Source: Rickettsiella endosymbiont of Miltochrista miniata
GTDB lineage: Bacteria; Pseudomonadota; Gammaproteobacteria; Diplorickettsiales; Diplorickettsiaceae
Direction of reading: 5' to 3'
Assembly (NCBI RefSeq): GCF_964031245.1
Contig: NZ_OZ035017.1
Span: 775,402 to 839,401, forward strand
Length of the DNA stretch: 64,000 nucleotides
Shown here: positions 7,647-17,628 of the stretch, one piece after another
Numbering within the stretch: position 1 is the stretch's first letter
Layout: every line of letters begins with the position of its first letter
Translations under genes and position numbers: made by a program
Notes under the pieces: model-generated
The model's database searches: none
Seen by the model: only the letters and a program-made list of their open reading frames with translations
Told to the model about the DNA's origin: nothing

Positions 7647-7980
7647 ACGTCAGAAGGGTAAAACGGCGTGGAGAAAACTTAAATCAATGACGGAACGTCA
7701 GATTAAAAAATCTGCAAAGTCAGATCCAGATGCTCCTTTATTAACGGCGGCACAGTTGAAGAAATTTAAGCGTGTATCCCCTATTCAAACAGTCGATATC
7801 AAAGCAATACGTACCCGCTTACATCTCTCTCAGGATGCATTTGCTCATTATTTTGGTGTAAGTATAAGAACTATTCAAGAGTGGGAGCAACATAGAAGGG
7901 AGCCTACGGCAACAGCGCGTAATTTTCTTAAGGTCATTGAAAAGGAACCAAAAGCGGTATTGAGGGCATTGACTAAATAA
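7615..7980 (+). CDS. Antitoxin of the BrnT pair, BrnA-like N-terminus with XRE helix-turn-helix
   Basis: Up to 121 residues. Residues about 19-55 (AWRKLKSMTERQIKKSAKSD, PDAPLLTAAQL) resemble the N-terminal part of BrnA-type antitoxins. Residues about 60-121 form an XRE-type helix-turn-helix (LHLSQDAFAHYFGVSIRTIQ) ending in EKEPKAVLRAL, as in many HTH antitoxins encoded beside BrnT. Two starts are possible: ATG 7615, with AGGAGG ten bases upstream, and ATG 7636. Both overlap the end of brnT, so the two are co-translated. It should neutralise BrnT and repress the operon. Confidence 0.85.
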   Translation: MNAKLISMHNKRQKGKTAWRKLKSMTERQIKKSAKSDPDAPLLTAAQLKKFKRVSPIQTVDIKAIRTRLHLSQDAFAHYFGVSIRTIQEWEQHRREPTATARNFLKVIEKEPKAVLRALTK

Positions 7981-8482
7981 TACATTTTCTATCATCACTC
8001 CCTTGTTGTTGAACAAATTCTGTTAAATTTTCTTTCAAAAGCTTGGGTAGAGGTAATTGATCAATTTGCTGAATTCGTATGTTTTTAGATAATGTAAAGA
8101 AGCAGCATTTTTTTAAGCTTTTAATCTGGTAACGCCCAATTTGAATTTTAAAATAGCTTAAAGAAATTTCTTCATTCAAAAGTAGTTTGGTGAAAAAATC
8201 AATTTTTTGGTTATTTGCAATTTTTGCCAGATAAGCTTTCCAGTGATCAAATTCAGGTTCAGTCATGTCCTGGAAGCAATTAAAATTACCTGCTTGAAAA
8301 TTTGCGAATTTCCCCTGTAAAAATATTTCATCTAGAAAAGTTTCATATTTTTCTAAATAACCTGGAGAAACTAAGAACTTCTTGTTTGAGTGTTGCAGTT
8401 GTAACAATAGCTCGAGCATGGTAAAAAAAATAGCTTGAGGAGGAGAATTGAGAAGTGAAGGTTTATTGAAGGCTTCCTGCAT
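7973..8482 (-). CDS. Hypothetical protein, 169 residues
   Basis: Not recognised. The ATG at 8482 has GGTGGGAT about five bases upstream. The protein has no signal peptide or clear membrane segment; it is rich in Leu, Phe, Lys and Gln with a moderately hydrophobic region around residues 15-30. Its stop overlaps the antitoxin stop by eight bases in convergent orientation. AT content and codon use resemble the other orphan genes rather than the enzymes. It may be a fragment of a larger accessory protein. Confidence 0.6.
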   Translation of the reverse strand: MQEAFNKPSLLNSPPQAIFFTMLELLLQLQHSNKKFLVSPGYLEKYETFLDEIFLQGKFANFQAGNFNCFQDMTEPEFDHWKAYLAKIANNQKIDFFTKLLLNEEISLSYFKIQIGRYQIKSLKKCCFFTLSKNIRIQQIDQLPLPKLLKENLTEFVQQQGSDDRKCII

Positions 8483-8587
8483 TTGATCCCACCATTAAAA
8501 ATTTTATCTTAACATAGTGTGTAATATCCGACTGAGTCTATTACTCATCTCATGTATAATATATCAGCTATAAAGAATACAAGTAAT

Positions 8588-8617
8588 TTGTATTTGCGCG
8601 CTATTTAAGCGTATAAT
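8588..8617 (+). promoter_or_regulatory. Probable promoter of the sdh operon
   Basis: TTGTAT at 8588-8593 and TATAAT at 8612-8617 with an 18-base spacer lie 46 bases before the sdhC start. A perfect TATAAT also occurs near 8555 without a convincing -35. Confidence 0.45.
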
Positions 8618-8662
8618 CGCCCAGTCTTTTTTACCCTGGTTTCATTAAAAGGCTTACACTCT

Positions 8663-9034
8663 GTGAGTAAACGACCCATTAATCTTAATTTATTGACGAT
8701 TCGCTTTCCTGTCACGGCGATCGTGTCCATTTTGCATCGAATCTCTGGTTTTTTCTTATTTTTAATTATCCCGGTTTTTTTAGCTATCGTGGCACTGACA
8801 CTACAGAGCCCAGAGGCTTTTTTTACCGTGCATACCTGCTTTGCGCATCCCTTAACTAAATTGATCCTCTTAGCTTTTTTATTTGCACTTTTTTACCATT
8901 TATTTGCCGGACTACGCCACCTGTTAATGGATGCTGGAATGGGTGAAGAATTGAAATCCGCTCGTTTTAGTGCCGGTTTGGTTATCGTGCTAGCAATACT
9001 ACTGACCGGTCTGATGGGAATTTATTTATGGTAA
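8663..9034 (+). CDS. sdhC: Succinate dehydrogenase cytochrome b556 subunit
   Basis: 123 residues starting at GTG 8663. Three membrane helices are visible (about 25-50, 62-85, 103-122). The family motif RPINLNLLTIRFPVTAIVS with HRISGFFLF (His26 of the HRxSG motif) and the haem-ligand region YHLFAGLRHLLMDAG with its histidines are present. With SdhD it anchors SdhAB to the inner membrane, binds haem b and reduces ubiquinone. It overlaps sdhD by seven bases. Confidence 0.95.
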   Translation: MSKRPINLNLLTIRFPVTAIVSILHRISGFFLFLIIPVFLAIVALTLQSPEAFFTVHTCFAHPLTKLILLAFLFALFYHLFAGLRHLLMDAGMGEELKSARFSAGLVIVLAILLTGLMGIYLW

Positions 9035-9390
9035 AAAAATTAACTAATGTAACCAGTCTGAGCGGTAACGGCATGCGCGATTGGTTAATCCAACGTACTA
9101 CTTCGGTTATTTTGGCTGCTTATATTATTTTTTTATTGGCGTTTATTCTGTGCCATCAACCTCTAGATTATATGACGTGGCAGAGTTTATTCAGTCATTT
9201 CGGTATGCGTTTGTTTAGTAGTTTATTTTTATTAAGTTTATTTTGGCATGCTTGGATCGGTATGTGGACGATAGTGACGGACTATATTAAATCAGCGGGT
9301 TTACGTTTAATCAGTCAACTCATCATTATCATTGCGCTATTCCTCTATTTTATCTGGGGTTTAGTTATTTTCTGGGGCACACATCTATGA
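9028..9390 (+). CDS. sdhD: Succinate dehydrogenase membrane anchor subunit
   Basis: 120 residues with three predicted membrane helices (about 22-43, 55-78, 92-115). The block [17 protein letters not shown] and the [15 protein letters not shown] segment, which carries the haem/quinone histidine and the conserved Asp-Tyr, identify SdhD. The start overlaps the end of sdhC and its stop overlaps the sdhA ATG by four bases (ATGA), consistent with tight coupling. Confidence 0.95.
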   Translation: MVKKLTNVTSLSGNGMRDWLIQRTTSVILAAYIIFLLAFILCHQPLDYMTWQSLFSHFGMRLFSSLFLLSLFWHAWIGMWTIVTDYIKSAGLRLISQLIIIIALFLYFIWGLVIFWGTHL

Positions 9391-11153
9391 CCTTACCGAC
9401 ATACACATTTGATGCGGTGATCGTTGGTGCCGGCGGCGCGGGTATGCGTGCAGCATTACAATTAGCTCATTCTGGCCAGAAAGTTGCACTGATTTCTAAA
9501 GTATTTCCAACACGTTCACATACGGTTTCGGCGCAAGGCGGAATTACCTGCGCTTTAGGTAATGCGCATGAAGATGACTGGCGTTGGCATATGTACGATA
9601 CCGTTAAAGGTTCCGATTATTTAGGCGATCAAGATAGTATTGAATATATGTGTAAAACCGGCCCTGAAGCGGTGTATGAACTTGAACATATGGGCTTGCC
9701 GTTTTCGCGTATGGACTCTGGAAAAATCTATCAACGTCCTTTTGGTGGACAATCCAAAAATTTTGGTGGTGATCAAGCGGCACGAACCTGCGCCGCTGCG
9801 GATAGAACCGGTCACGCCTTATTACATACCTTGTATCAGCAAAACTTAAAAGCTAAAACCCATTTTTTTAATGAATGGTATGCCATAGATTTGGTTAAGA
9901 CACCGCAGGGTCATGTCGCGGGGCTGACTGCGTTATGTATTGAAACCGGCGAAGTGGTCTTTTTTCATACTCGAGCGACTATTTTAGCGACCGGTGGCGC
10001 AGGGCGGATTTTCCAATCCACGACCAATGCGATGATCAATACTGGTGATGGTATCGGTATGGCCTTACGCGCGGGCTTCCCAGTGCAAGACATGGAAATG
10101 TGGCAATTTCATCCGACGGGGATTGCCGGCGCGGGTGTATTAGTGACAGAAGGTTGCCGCGGCGAAGGTGGCTATCTGATTAATAAAAACGGCGAACGTT
10201 TTATGGAACGTTATGCACCACATGCCAAAGATTTAGCTTCTCGCGATGTAGTCGCACGCGCCATGGCCTTAGAGTTACGTGCCGGAAACGGATTTAATCC
10301 AGAAGGGGTCGATTATTTAAAATTAAAACTCGATCATCTAGGCGCAGATATCATTAAAAAACGTTTACCAGGAATTCGGGAATTGGCGATGACATTTGCG
10401 CATGTGGATCCGATTACCACACCTATTCCTGTTGTTCCAACTTGTCATTACATGATGGGCGGAATACCCACCAATGTTCATGGTCAAGTTATTACGGTTG
10501 ATATCGAAGGTCAGGATCAAGTGGTTGAAGGCTTATACGCCGCAGGTGAGTGTGCTTGCGTTTCCGTGCATGGTGCGAATCGCTTGGGCGGTAATTCTTT
10601 GCTGGATTTAATTGTATTTGGCCGCTCCGCCGGTTTACATGTCGGCGAATCCTTAATCCAGGATTTACCGTTGCTAAATATAACGCAAGATGATTTAGAG
10701 GTTGCCTTAAGTCGATTGAATCGTTGGGAGCAATCTAAACAGGGTGAAAGCTTGGTCGAAATTCGGCATGCGATGCAAAAAGTGATGCAAACCGATTTTG
10801 GTGTGTTTCGTACGGCAAAATATATGGAAGAGGGCTTAGTCAAACTAAAACAATTGCGAGAACGTCTAAACCACGCTGTTTTGAGCGATCATAGTCAAGT
10901 TTTTAATACCGCTCGTATAGAAGCCTTAGAGCTCGATAACCTCATGGAAGTAGCCTATGCTTCAGCCATATCGGCATTAACGCGTGAAGAAAGTCGTGGC
11001 GCGCATAGTCGTGAAGATTTTCCGAAACGAGATGATAAAAATTGGTTAAAACATTTACTATACTTTTCTAAAGCGGATACCATAGGATTTAGACCGGTTA
11101 ATCGGAAACCTTTGACGGTTCCACCCATGGATCTCAAAGAACGGACTTATTGA
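9387..11153 (+). CDS. sdhA: Succinate dehydrogenase flavoprotein subunit
   Basis: 588 residues, the same length as the E. coli enzyme. It oxidises succinate to fumarate with covalently bound FAD. The dinucleotide fold [14 protein letters not shown] (residues 11-24), covalent-FAD His45 in [10 protein letters not shown], the substrate loop [20 protein letters not shown], the active-site region [19 protein letters not shown], and the second FAD block [17 protein letters not shown] are all present. It is separated from sdhB by a 200-base gap that holds a family-A repeat, unlike the tight sdhC-D-A spacing. Confidence 0.98.
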   Translation: MTLPTYTFDAVIVGAGGAGMRAALQLAHSGQKVALISKVFPTRSHTVSAQGGITCALGNAHEDDWRWHMYDTVKGSDYLGDQDSIEYMCKTGPEAVYELEHMGLPFSRMDSGKIYQRPFGGQSKNFGGDQAARTCAAADRTGHALLHTLYQQNLKAKTHFFNEWYAIDLVKTPQGHVAGLTALCIETGEVVFFHTRATILATGGAGRIFQSTTNAMINTGDGIGMALRAGFPVQDMEMWQFHPTGIAGAGVLVTEGCRGEGGYLINKNGERFMERYAPHAKDLASRDVVARAMALELRAGNGFNPEGVDYLKLKLDHLGADIIKKRLPGIRELAMTFAHVDPITTPIPVVPTCHYMMGGIPTNVHGQVITVDIEGQDQVVEGLYAAGECACVSVHGANRLGGNSLLDLIVFGRSAGLHVGESLIQDLPLLNITQDDLEVALSRLNRWEQSKQGESLVEIRHAMQKVMQTDFGVFRTAKYMEEGLVKLKQLRERLNHAVLSDHSQVFNTARIEALELDNLMEVAYASAISALTREESRGAHSREDFPKRDDKNWLKHLLYFSKADTIGFRPVNRKPLTVPPMDLKERTY

Positions 11154-11170
11154 TGCAACATAAAAAAATT

Positions 11171-11283
11171 GCCGTCATGGCGGCGAATGTAGATTGCCGC
11201 GCGCCTGCGGCGCTCGCAATGACGATTAATATTTTCGGCGCTCGCAATAGACGATTAATATTTTTGGTGCTCGCAATGACGAA
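11171..11283. repeat. Intergenic hairpin repeat, family A (copy 2)
   Basis: Begins GCCGTCATGGCGGCGAATG, then GATTGCCGCGCGCCTGCGG.. CGCTCGCAATGACG, followed by two more partial units each ending in CGCAAT(A)GACGA and joined by TTAATATTTT. It is inserted within the sdhCDAB operon, so it must be transcribed and tolerated in the mRNA. Confidence 0.85.
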
Positions 11284-11354
11284 TAAGTGCTAGGCGTTCA
11301 CAACAACTCTATTTTTTAACTTGATCCTATTATTCAAGGTTATTAGGCTAAATT

Positions 11355-12053
11355 ATGCAATTTTCTATTTATCGCTATGATCCCGAGATCGACAAAAAGC
11401 CTTATATGCAGGATTACACGCTGGAGATTGCGTCCGGTAAAGACATGATGTTATTGGAAGCCTTGGAGTGCTTAAAAGAACAAGATCAAAGCTTGAGCTT
11501 TCGTCGCTCTTGCCGCGAAGGTGTGTGCGGATCCGATGGTATGAATATTAATGGTAAAAATGGTTTGGCGTGTATCACACAGGTTTCATCCTTACGTTCA
11601 CCGATCGTTTTAAGACCGCTGCCTGGCCTACCCGTAATCCGGGATTTAGTGGTGGACATGGAACCTTTTATTCGTCAATACGAAAAAGCCCAGCCGTATC
11701 TCATCAATGATAAAGAACCGCCCGCCAAAGAACGTTTACAATCACCCGAGGAGCGTGAAAAGTTAGATGGGCTTTACGAATGTATTTTATGCGCTTGTTG
11801 TACCAGCGCTTGTCCTTCCTATTGGTGGAATCCGGATAAATTTTTGGGGCCAGCGGCCTTATTGTGGCTCTGTCGCTTCTTGGTGGATAATCGCGACGAT
11901 GCCAAAGAGCAACGTTTAGCAGAATTAAATGATCTATTTAGTTTATTTCGTTGTCGGACTATTATGAATTGTACCACGGTCTGTCCTAAGGGTCTTAACC
12001 CGGCTAAGGCAATAGGTCATATACGTTCAGAGCTTTTAAAAGAAGAAGTGTGA
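11355..12053 (+). CDS. sdhB: Succinate dehydrogenase iron-sulfur subunit
   Basis: 232 residues. All three clusters are supported: [2Fe-2S] ligands in RRSCREGVCGSDG plus the following GLAC, [4Fe-4S] in ECILCACCTSACP, and [3Fe-4S] in CRTIMNCTTVCPKGLNP (the last Cys of the second motif also serves). It passes electrons from SdhA to quinone in the membrane. A repeat separates it from sdhA, so it may rely on read-through from the sdhC promoter. sucA begins 26 bases downstream. Confidence 0.97.
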   Translation: MQFSIYRYDPEIDKKPYMQDYTLEIASGKDMMLLEALECLKEQDQSLSFRRSCREGVCGSDGMNINGKNGLACITQVSSLRSPIVLRPLPGLPVIRDLVVDMEPFIRQYEKAQPYLINDKEPPAKERLQSPEEREKLDGLYECILCACCTSACPSYWWNPDKFLGPAALLWLCRFLVDNRDDAKEQRLAELNDLFSLFRCRTIMNCTTVCPKGLNPAKAIGHIRSELLKEEV

Positions 12054-12079
12054 AATTTTAATAGGTAAAATTCAACATC

Positions 12080-14869
12080 ATGACTGAGCAATTAAAATCG
12101 GCGCAGGCCTTACAGCAAAATTCCTATCTATTTAGTGGCAATGGCACTTATTTAGAAACCCTCTATGAGCAGTATCTGCACGACCCGAGTCAACTCAGTG
12201 CTGAGTGGCAAACCTATTTCAGTCAACTAAGTGATAAAGAAAATGATGTTTCGCATGCCGATATTCGCAGCTATTTCACTGAATTAGCGCAACGACCAGT
12301 CGGGAATCGTAAAACCAACGAGACCAGTGATTTACACTATAAGCTGTTAGGATTAATTGATGCCTATCGCCGTTATGGCCATTATCAGGCACATTTGGAT
12401 CCCTTAGCATTAGCGGCAAAACGAGAGATAGTCGATTTGAGTTTAGAAAACCATGACATTAGTGCACAAGACTTAACGCGCATCGTTAATCTCAATGGCT
12501 TACTCGGTTTACAAAGTGTTACTGCAGAAAGTTTACTGGCGCAGCTTAAAAAGATCTATTGCAGTAGCATCGGCTTTGAATATGAACACATTACTGATCA
12601 TGCGCAGCGGTCTTGGCTGCAAGATCGGATTGAATCGGTGGCGGGTAAACCCAATTTCTCAGCGCAGATTAAGAAAACTATTTTAAAAGGTTTAATCCAG
12701 GCCGATGGTTTAGAAAAATTTCTTGGCAATAAATTTGTCGCACAAAAACGTTTTTCTTTGGAAGGCGGTGACAGTTTAATTCCTTTGCTGGAAGAATTAG
12801 TCGCGCATGCCAGTGCCGCTGCAGTGCAAGAAATCGTCATTGGTATGGCGCATCGTGGCAGATTAAATGTGCTGATTAATATTTTAGGTAAATCACCTGC
12901 TAAATTATTCGAAGAATTTGCCGGTAAGTTAACCCAAGAAAATCGTTCTGGCGATGTCAAATACCACAAAGGTTTTGCTGCCGATATAAAAACCGACCAT
13001 GGGGTGATGCATATCGCTATGGCATTTAATCCTTCACATCTAGAAATTGTTAATCCGGTGGTGGAAGGTTCGGTACGTTCACGTCAAGAACGTCGAGAAG
13101 ATAGCAGTAGAAAACAAGTACTACCTTTACTGATTCATGGTGATGCGGCTTTTTCTGGTCAGGGCATCGTGATGGAAAATTTCGAATTATCGCAAACCGA
13201 AGCTTACGGTACCGGTGGGACTTTACATATCGTCCTGAATAATCAACTTGGATTTACCACTGATCCGCAAAATGCACGTTCTAGTTGGTATTGTACCGAT
13301 CCGGCTAAAATAGTCGATGCACCGATTTTTCATGTCAATGGTGATGATCCTGAAGCGGTATTATTTACGTTACAACTTGCGTTTGATTTTCGGCAAACCT
13401 TTAAAAAAGATGTGGTGATTGATTTAGTCTGTTATCGTCGTCACGGTCATAATGAGGCCGATGAACCTGCCGCGACACAACCGTTAATCTATCAAACCAT
13501 TAAACAATTACCGACTGCAAAACAACAATATGCCGATGTCTTAATTAGTCAGAATATTGTGAGTGCGGAAGAAGTGCAACTATGGTCCGATGAGTATAGA
13601 AATCGTTTAGATAATGGGCAACCCGTGGTGCAACGTCTTACCAGCGATTACGAAAATCCGTTTCGTATCGATTGGCGTCCTTATCGTTATCAAGATTGGC
13701 GGTCACCCGTGGATACCGCGGTGAATTTAGATGACCTTAAAAAATTAGCCACGCAAATAGAAACCTTGCCGCAAGGTTTTGTATTGCAAGCGCAAGTCGC
13801 TAAAATTATGCAAGATCGACGTAAAATGACCGCCGGTGAATTACCATTAAATTGGGGTTATGCTGAAACCATGGCCTACGCTACGTTATTGCAAGAAGAT
13901 TACGAGGTACGCCTGTCCGGTCAAGACAGCGAGCGTGGAACTTTTTTCCATCGCCATGCTGTGTTGCATGATTTTAATACCAATCAAACCATCGTGCCGT
14001 TAGCGCAGCTGGCTAAAAATCCACATGCGTTTACCGTGATTGATTCGATACTCTCAGAAGCCGCTGTCATGGGTTTTGAGTATGGTTATGCTATTTCTAA
14101 CCCGAACAGTTTAGTCATTTGGGAAGCGCAATACGGTGATTTTGTTAATGGCGCTCAAGTGGTTATTGATCAATTTTTAAGTTCCTCGGAACAAAAATGG
14201 GGCAGACTGTGTGGTTTAGTTTTATTTCTACCGCATGGCTATGAAGGTTCAGGTCCTGAACATACCTCAGCGCGTTTAGAACGTTTCTTACAGCTCTGTG
14301 CACAAGACAATATGCAAGTCTGCGTGCCCAGTACACCGGCGCAGATTTTTCATTGTTTGCGACGACAAATGTTACGACCGTATCGAAAACCTTTGATCTT
14401 GATGACGCCGAAAAGTTTGTTACGTCATAAATTAGCGGTTTCCACTTTGCAAGAATTAAGCAGCGGTGGTTGGCAATCGATTATTTCTGACAGTGAAGTT
14501 GAGAACAAAAAAATAAAACGTGTCGTTTTATGTAGCGGTAAAGTTTATTATGATTTACTCGAGCAACGTCGCGCACAAAAACGGGATGATATTGCACTGA
14601 TTCGCATCGAACAACTGTATCCTTTTCCAGACACTGAGTTGAGTGCTGAACTAAAACGTTATTCTAAAGTAAAAGATATTCTATGGTGCCAAGAAGAATC
14701 TAAAAACCAAGGTGCATGGTATTGTATCCAACATCACCTTGTTTCGTGTCTTGCAAAAACTCAAAGTTTGCGTTATGTGGGTAGGCCGGCTTCCGCAGCT
14801 CCCGCGGTGGGTTCGTCTTTAGTGCATGCAGAAGAACAACAAACATTGGTTAAAGAAGCTTTAACCTAA
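12080..14869 (+). CDS. sucA: 2-oxoglutarate dehydrogenase E1 component
   Basis: 929 residues, near the family length. Thiamine pyrophosphate-dependent decarboxylase of the TCA cycle. Visible features: the N-terminal SYLFSGNGTYLETLYEQYL segment, the catalytic-domain GMAHRGRLNVLINILGKSP, the TPP/active-site blocks HGDAAFSGQGIVMENFELS and YRRHGHNEADEPAATQP, and the transketolase-like C-terminal half with WEAQYGDFVNGAQVVIDQF and HGYEGSGPEHTSARLERFL. It works with SucB and with a lipoamide dehydrogenase not in this window. Its need for thiamine pyrophosphate links it functionally to the thiamine salvage operon at the left. Confidence 0.98.
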   Translation: MTEQLKSAQALQQNSYLFSGNGTYLETLYEQYLHDPSQLSAEWQTYFSQLSDKENDVSHADIRSYFTELAQRPVGNRKTNETSDLHYKLLGLIDAYRRYGHYQAHLDPLALAAKREIVDLSLENHDISAQDLTRIVNLNGLLGLQSVTAESLLAQLKKIYCSSIGFEYEHITDHAQRSWLQDRIESVAGKPNFSAQIKKTILKGLIQADGLEKFLGNKFVAQKRFSLEGGDSLIPLLEELVAHASAAAVQEIVIGMAHRGRLNVLINILGKSPAKLFEEFAGKLTQENRSGDVKYHKGFAADIKTDHGVMHIAMAFNPSHLEIVNPVVEGSVRSRQERREDSSRKQVLPLLIHGDAAFSGQGIVMENFELSQTEAYGTGGTLHIVLNNQLGFTTDPQNARSSWYCTDPAKIVDAPIFHVNGDDPEAVLFTLQLAFDFRQTFKKDVVIDLVCYRRHGHNEADEPAATQPLIYQTIKQLPTAKQQYADVLISQNIVSAEEVQLWSDEYRNRLDNGQPVVQRLTSDYENPFRIDWRPYRYQDWRSPVDTAVNLDDLKKLATQIETLPQGFVLQAQVAKIMQDRRKMTAGELPLNWGYAETMAYATLLQEDYEVRLSGQDSERGTFFHRHAVLHDFNTNQTIVPLAQLAKNPHAFTVIDSILSEAAVMGFEYGYAISNPNSLVIWEAQYGDFVNGAQVVIDQFLSSSEQKWGRLCGLVLFLPHGYEGSGPEHTSARLERFLQLCAQDNMQVCVPSTPAQIFHCLRRQMLRPYRKPLILMTPKSLLRHKLAVSTLQELSSGGWQSIISDSEVENKKIKRVVLCSGKVYYDLLEQRRAQKRDDIALIRIEQLYPFPDTELSAELKRYSKVKDILWCQEESKNQGAWYCIQHHLVSCLAKTQSLRYVGRPASAAPAVGSSLVHAEEQQTLVKEALT

Positions 14870-14902
14870 AGCTGAGTTAATTTTAATGAGAGGAATCCAG
14901 AA

Positions 14903-16138
14903 ATGAGTAGTATAGAAGTCAAAGTTCCGATGTTACCGGAATCGGTTGCTGATGCGACCGTCGTCACATGGCATAAAAAACCAGGTGAAAGGGTTAAACG
15001 GGATGATAATTTAGTGGATCTGGAAACCGATAAAGTTGTTTTAGAAGTACCGGCACCCGCCGACGGTGTGATGGGCGAAATTGTAAAACAAGCAGGAACT
15101 GTGGTTAAAGCGGGTGAAATTTTAGCGCATCTAGATACTGACAAGGAAGCTAGTATGAAAACTGAGAAACCTTCTGCATCTACATCTCCATCCGCTGCGA
15201 TACCCGTCGCAGAAAAACCTAAAACCGCCGATAGTGCTGCCCATTTGGCGGGGCCTGCGGCAAGACGCACTGCGGCTGAACAAGATTTACCCTTAGAAAA
15301 TGTTCAAGGTAGCGGTAAATCGGGACGTGTGACGCGAGCCGATGTATTGCAGCAAGCACCTGCTTCTGCACCATCAACACCCCATCTTTCGAATCGACTG
15401 TCTGACGTGTCTGCATCGGCTATGCATGCCAGCAGCGAGCGCTTGGAAAAACGCGTGCCCATGACACGTTTACGTGCACGTATCGCTGAGCGGCTGGTGG
15501 CTGCACAGCATAATGCCGCAATTTTAACGACTTTTAATGAAATTAATCTGCATAAGGTAATCGAACTGCGTAGTATTTACAAAGATAGTTTCGAAAAGAG
15601 ACACGGCACACGTTTAGGTTTTATGTCTTTTTTTACCAAAGCCGTTATCGAAGCCTTAAAACGTTTTCCGGCAGTGAACGCATCCATTGATGGTAATGAT
15701 GTGGTTTATCATAGTTACTTTGATATTGGTATTGCTGTTTCAACCGATCGCGGTTTAGTGGTGCCTATTTTACGCGATGCGGATCGTTTATCGTTTGCTG
15801 ATATAGAAAAAACTATTGCTAATTATGGACGTAAAGCCAAAGATAATCAGATCGCCATTGAAGACATGACCGGCGGTACCTTCACCATTACCAATGGCGG
15901 AGTTTTCGGCTCGCTATTAGCCACACCGATTATTAATCCGCCGCAAAGTGCGATACTCGGGATGAATAAAATAGAGGAACGACCGGTGGCGGAAAACGGC
16001 CAGGTGGTCATTAGACCAATGATGTATGTTGCTTTATCCTATGATCATCGTATTATTGACGGCAAAGAATCAGTAAGCTTTTTAAAAACTATTAAAGAGT
16101 TACTGGAAGATCCGTCCCGTTTATTAATTGATGTTTAA
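14903..16138 (+). CDS. sucB: Dihydrolipoyllysine-residue succinyltransferase (E2)
   Basis: 411 residues. Domains in order: one lipoyl domain (residues 3-76) with lipoyl-Lys44 in ETDKVVLEV; an Ala/Pro/Ser-rich linker (about 85-110); the peripheral subunit-binding domain (about 112-148, [32 protein letters not shown]); a second linker; and the acyltransferase core with the catalytic [10 protein letters not shown] (His382, Asp386). The ATG at 14903 follows AGAGGA at suitable distance. It lies 33 bases after sucA. lpdA does not follow; the usual third subunit gene must be elsewhere. Confidence 0.98.
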   Translation: MSSIEVKVPMLPESVADATVVTWHKKPGERVKRDDNLVDLETDKVVLEVPAPADGVMGEIVKQAGTVVKAGEILAHLDTDKEASMKTEKPSASTSPSAAIPVAEKPKTADSAAHLAGPAARRTAAEQDLPLENVQGSGKSGRVTRADVLQQAPASAPSTPHLSNRLSDVSASAMHASSERLEKRVPMTRLRARIAERLVAAQHNAAILTTFNEINLHKVIELRSIYKDSFEKRHGTRLGFMSFFTKAVIEALKRFPAVNASIDGNDVVYHSYFDIGIAVSTDRGLVVPILRDADRLSFADIEKTIANYGRKAKDNQIAIEDMTGGTFTITNGGVFGSLLATPIINPPQSAILGMNKIEERPVAENGQVVIRPMMYVALSYDHRIIDGKESVSFLKTIKELLEDPSRLLIDV

Positions 16139-16189
16139 GTGATAGTTATAGCTTCAGTATAGGGTAAAAAAATGTCATGATTGAACTTT

Positions 16190-16293
16190 CGTCATTGCGA
16201 GCGCCGCAGTTATTCGTCATTGCGAGCACCGCAGGTGCGCGGCAATCTCTGGATGGCCACGGCCTCACTGACGTTTCGGCCTCGTCATGACGG
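16190..16293. repeat. Intergenic hairpin repeat, family A (copy 3, long form)
   Basis: CGTCATTGCGAGCGCCGCAG, then a second CGTCATTGCGAGCACC..GGCAATC, followed by a GGATGGCCACGGCCTCACTG..CGGCCTCGTCATGACGGC module. The same long module recurs at 44,283 and, inverted and variant, at 57,671. A T-run follows the copy. It lies between sucB and sucC; the rest of this 265-base gap shows only the sucC Shine-Dalgarno (AGGAGA). Confidence 0.85.
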
Positions 16294-16404
16294 CTTTTTT
16301 TGATTTTTTGTTCTATCTGGAGACCTACAGCATAAACTATAGTTAATCACAAACTATCCGTTACATTTTTTTAAAGAAGTAATAATTAGGAGAAAAAGAA
16401 ATCC

Positions 16405-17580
16405 ATGAATCTACACGAATACCAAGGTAAAGAACTATTTAGCGAATATGGATTACCCGTGCCTTTAGGTAAACCCGCTAACACAGTCGAAGAAGCCTTG
16501 GCCGCTGCCGAAGCGTTAGGTGGAAATGCATGGATGGTCAAAGCGCAAGTGCATGCCGGTGGCAGAGGTAAGGCCGGGGGTGTGAAATATGTTACCAGTA
16601 AAGAAGCGGTAGCAGCAGAAAGTAAACGTCTACTCGGTCGACGTTTAGTGACTTTTCAAACCGATGAGCACGGGCAACCGGTTAATCAAGTACTGATTGC
16701 ACAACCTTGTGATATAGCACGCGAATTATATTTAGGTGCGGTGCTGGATCGCAGTACCCGGCGCGTCGTCATCATGGCGAGTACTGAAGGTGGTGTTGAA
16801 ATTGAAAAGGTGGCGGAAGAAACACCGGAAAAAATATTAAAAATCACTATGGATCCTTTGCTAGGAATAATGCCTTATCAAGCGCGCGATATTGGTTTTA
16901 AATTACGGTTAACGCCTAATCAATTAAAGGAATTTACGCAAATTTTATTAGGTCTGGGTAAGATGTTTGTCGAGCGCGATCTGAGTTTAGTAGAAATTAA
17001 TCCTTTGATTATCGACAAAAATGATCACGTGATCTGTTTAGACGCCAAAGTAGTGGTCGATGATAATGCTTTATTTCGCCAAGCACAATTACGTGCGATG
17101 CGCGATCCTTCACAAGAAGACGAACGCGAAAATCGCGCCCATAATTGGGAATTAAACTATATCGCCTTAGACGGTGACATCGGTTGTATGGTGAATGGTG
17201 CGGGTTTAGCCATGGCGACTATGGATTTAATTAAATTACACGGTGGTAATCCTGCTAATTTCCTAGATGTCGGTGGTGGTGCTACACAAGAACGTGTTAC
17301 CGAAGCATTTAAGATCATTTTATCCGATGAAAAAGTCAAAGGTATATTGGTTAATATTTTTGGCGGTATCGTGCGTTGTGACATGATTGCTGATGGAATT
17401 ATCGGCGCAGTCAAAGAGGTGGGTATTAAAATTCCAGTGGTAGTGCGTTTGGAAGGTAATAATGCGGATTTAGGTGCTAAAAAGTTATCTGAAAGCGGTT
17501 TAAATATCATTGCAGCGACTAGTTTAACCGGAGCAGCAGAGCAAATAGTGGCGGCTGTTAAATCACCACAGACGGCTTAA
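16405..17580 (+). CDS. sucC: Succinyl-CoA synthetase beta subunit
   Basis: 391 residues of the ATP-grasp-containing beta subunit. It begins [20 protein letters not shown], has the grasp-domain [16 protein letters not shown] and the substrate block LVEINPLI, and in the CoA-ligase domain [28 protein letters not shown] and [11 protein letters not shown]. With SucD it converts succinyl-CoA to succinate with nucleotide triphosphate formation. A Shine-Dalgarno AGGAGAAAAAG precedes the ATG. The gene lies 48 bases before sucD. Confidence 0.98.
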   Translation: MNLHEYQGKELFSEYGLPVPLGKPANTVEEALAAAEALGGNAWMVKAQVHAGGRGKAGGVKYVTSKEAVAAESKRLLGRRLVTFQTDEHGQPVNQVLIAQPCDIARELYLGAVLDRSTRRVVIMASTEGGVEIEKVAEETPEKILKITMDPLLGIMPYQARDIGFKLRLTPNQLKEFTQILLGLGKMFVERDLSLVEINPLIIDKNDHVICLDAKVVVDDNALFRQAQLRAMRDPSQEDERENRAHNWELNYIALDGDIGCMVNGAGLAMATMDLIKLHGGNPANFLDVGGGATQERVTEAFKIILSDEKVKGILVNIFGGIVRCDMIADGIIGAVKEVGIKIPVVVRLEGNNADLGAKKLSESGLNIIAATSLTGAAEQIVAAVKSPQTA

Positions 17581-17628
17581 GCCTAATAGCTACAAAAATA
17601 ATCGTATTTTCTTATTAAAGGTAGATGT

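Noticed and set aside
9621..9815. Minus-strand frames inside sdhA, sucA, rnr, pheT and uvrA
   Set aside because: They lie wholly inside strongly conserved genes and have no start signals or family resemblance.
11154..11354. Frameshift or lost gene between sdhA and sdhB
   Set aside because: Both genes are complete; the gap is explained by a family-A repeat.
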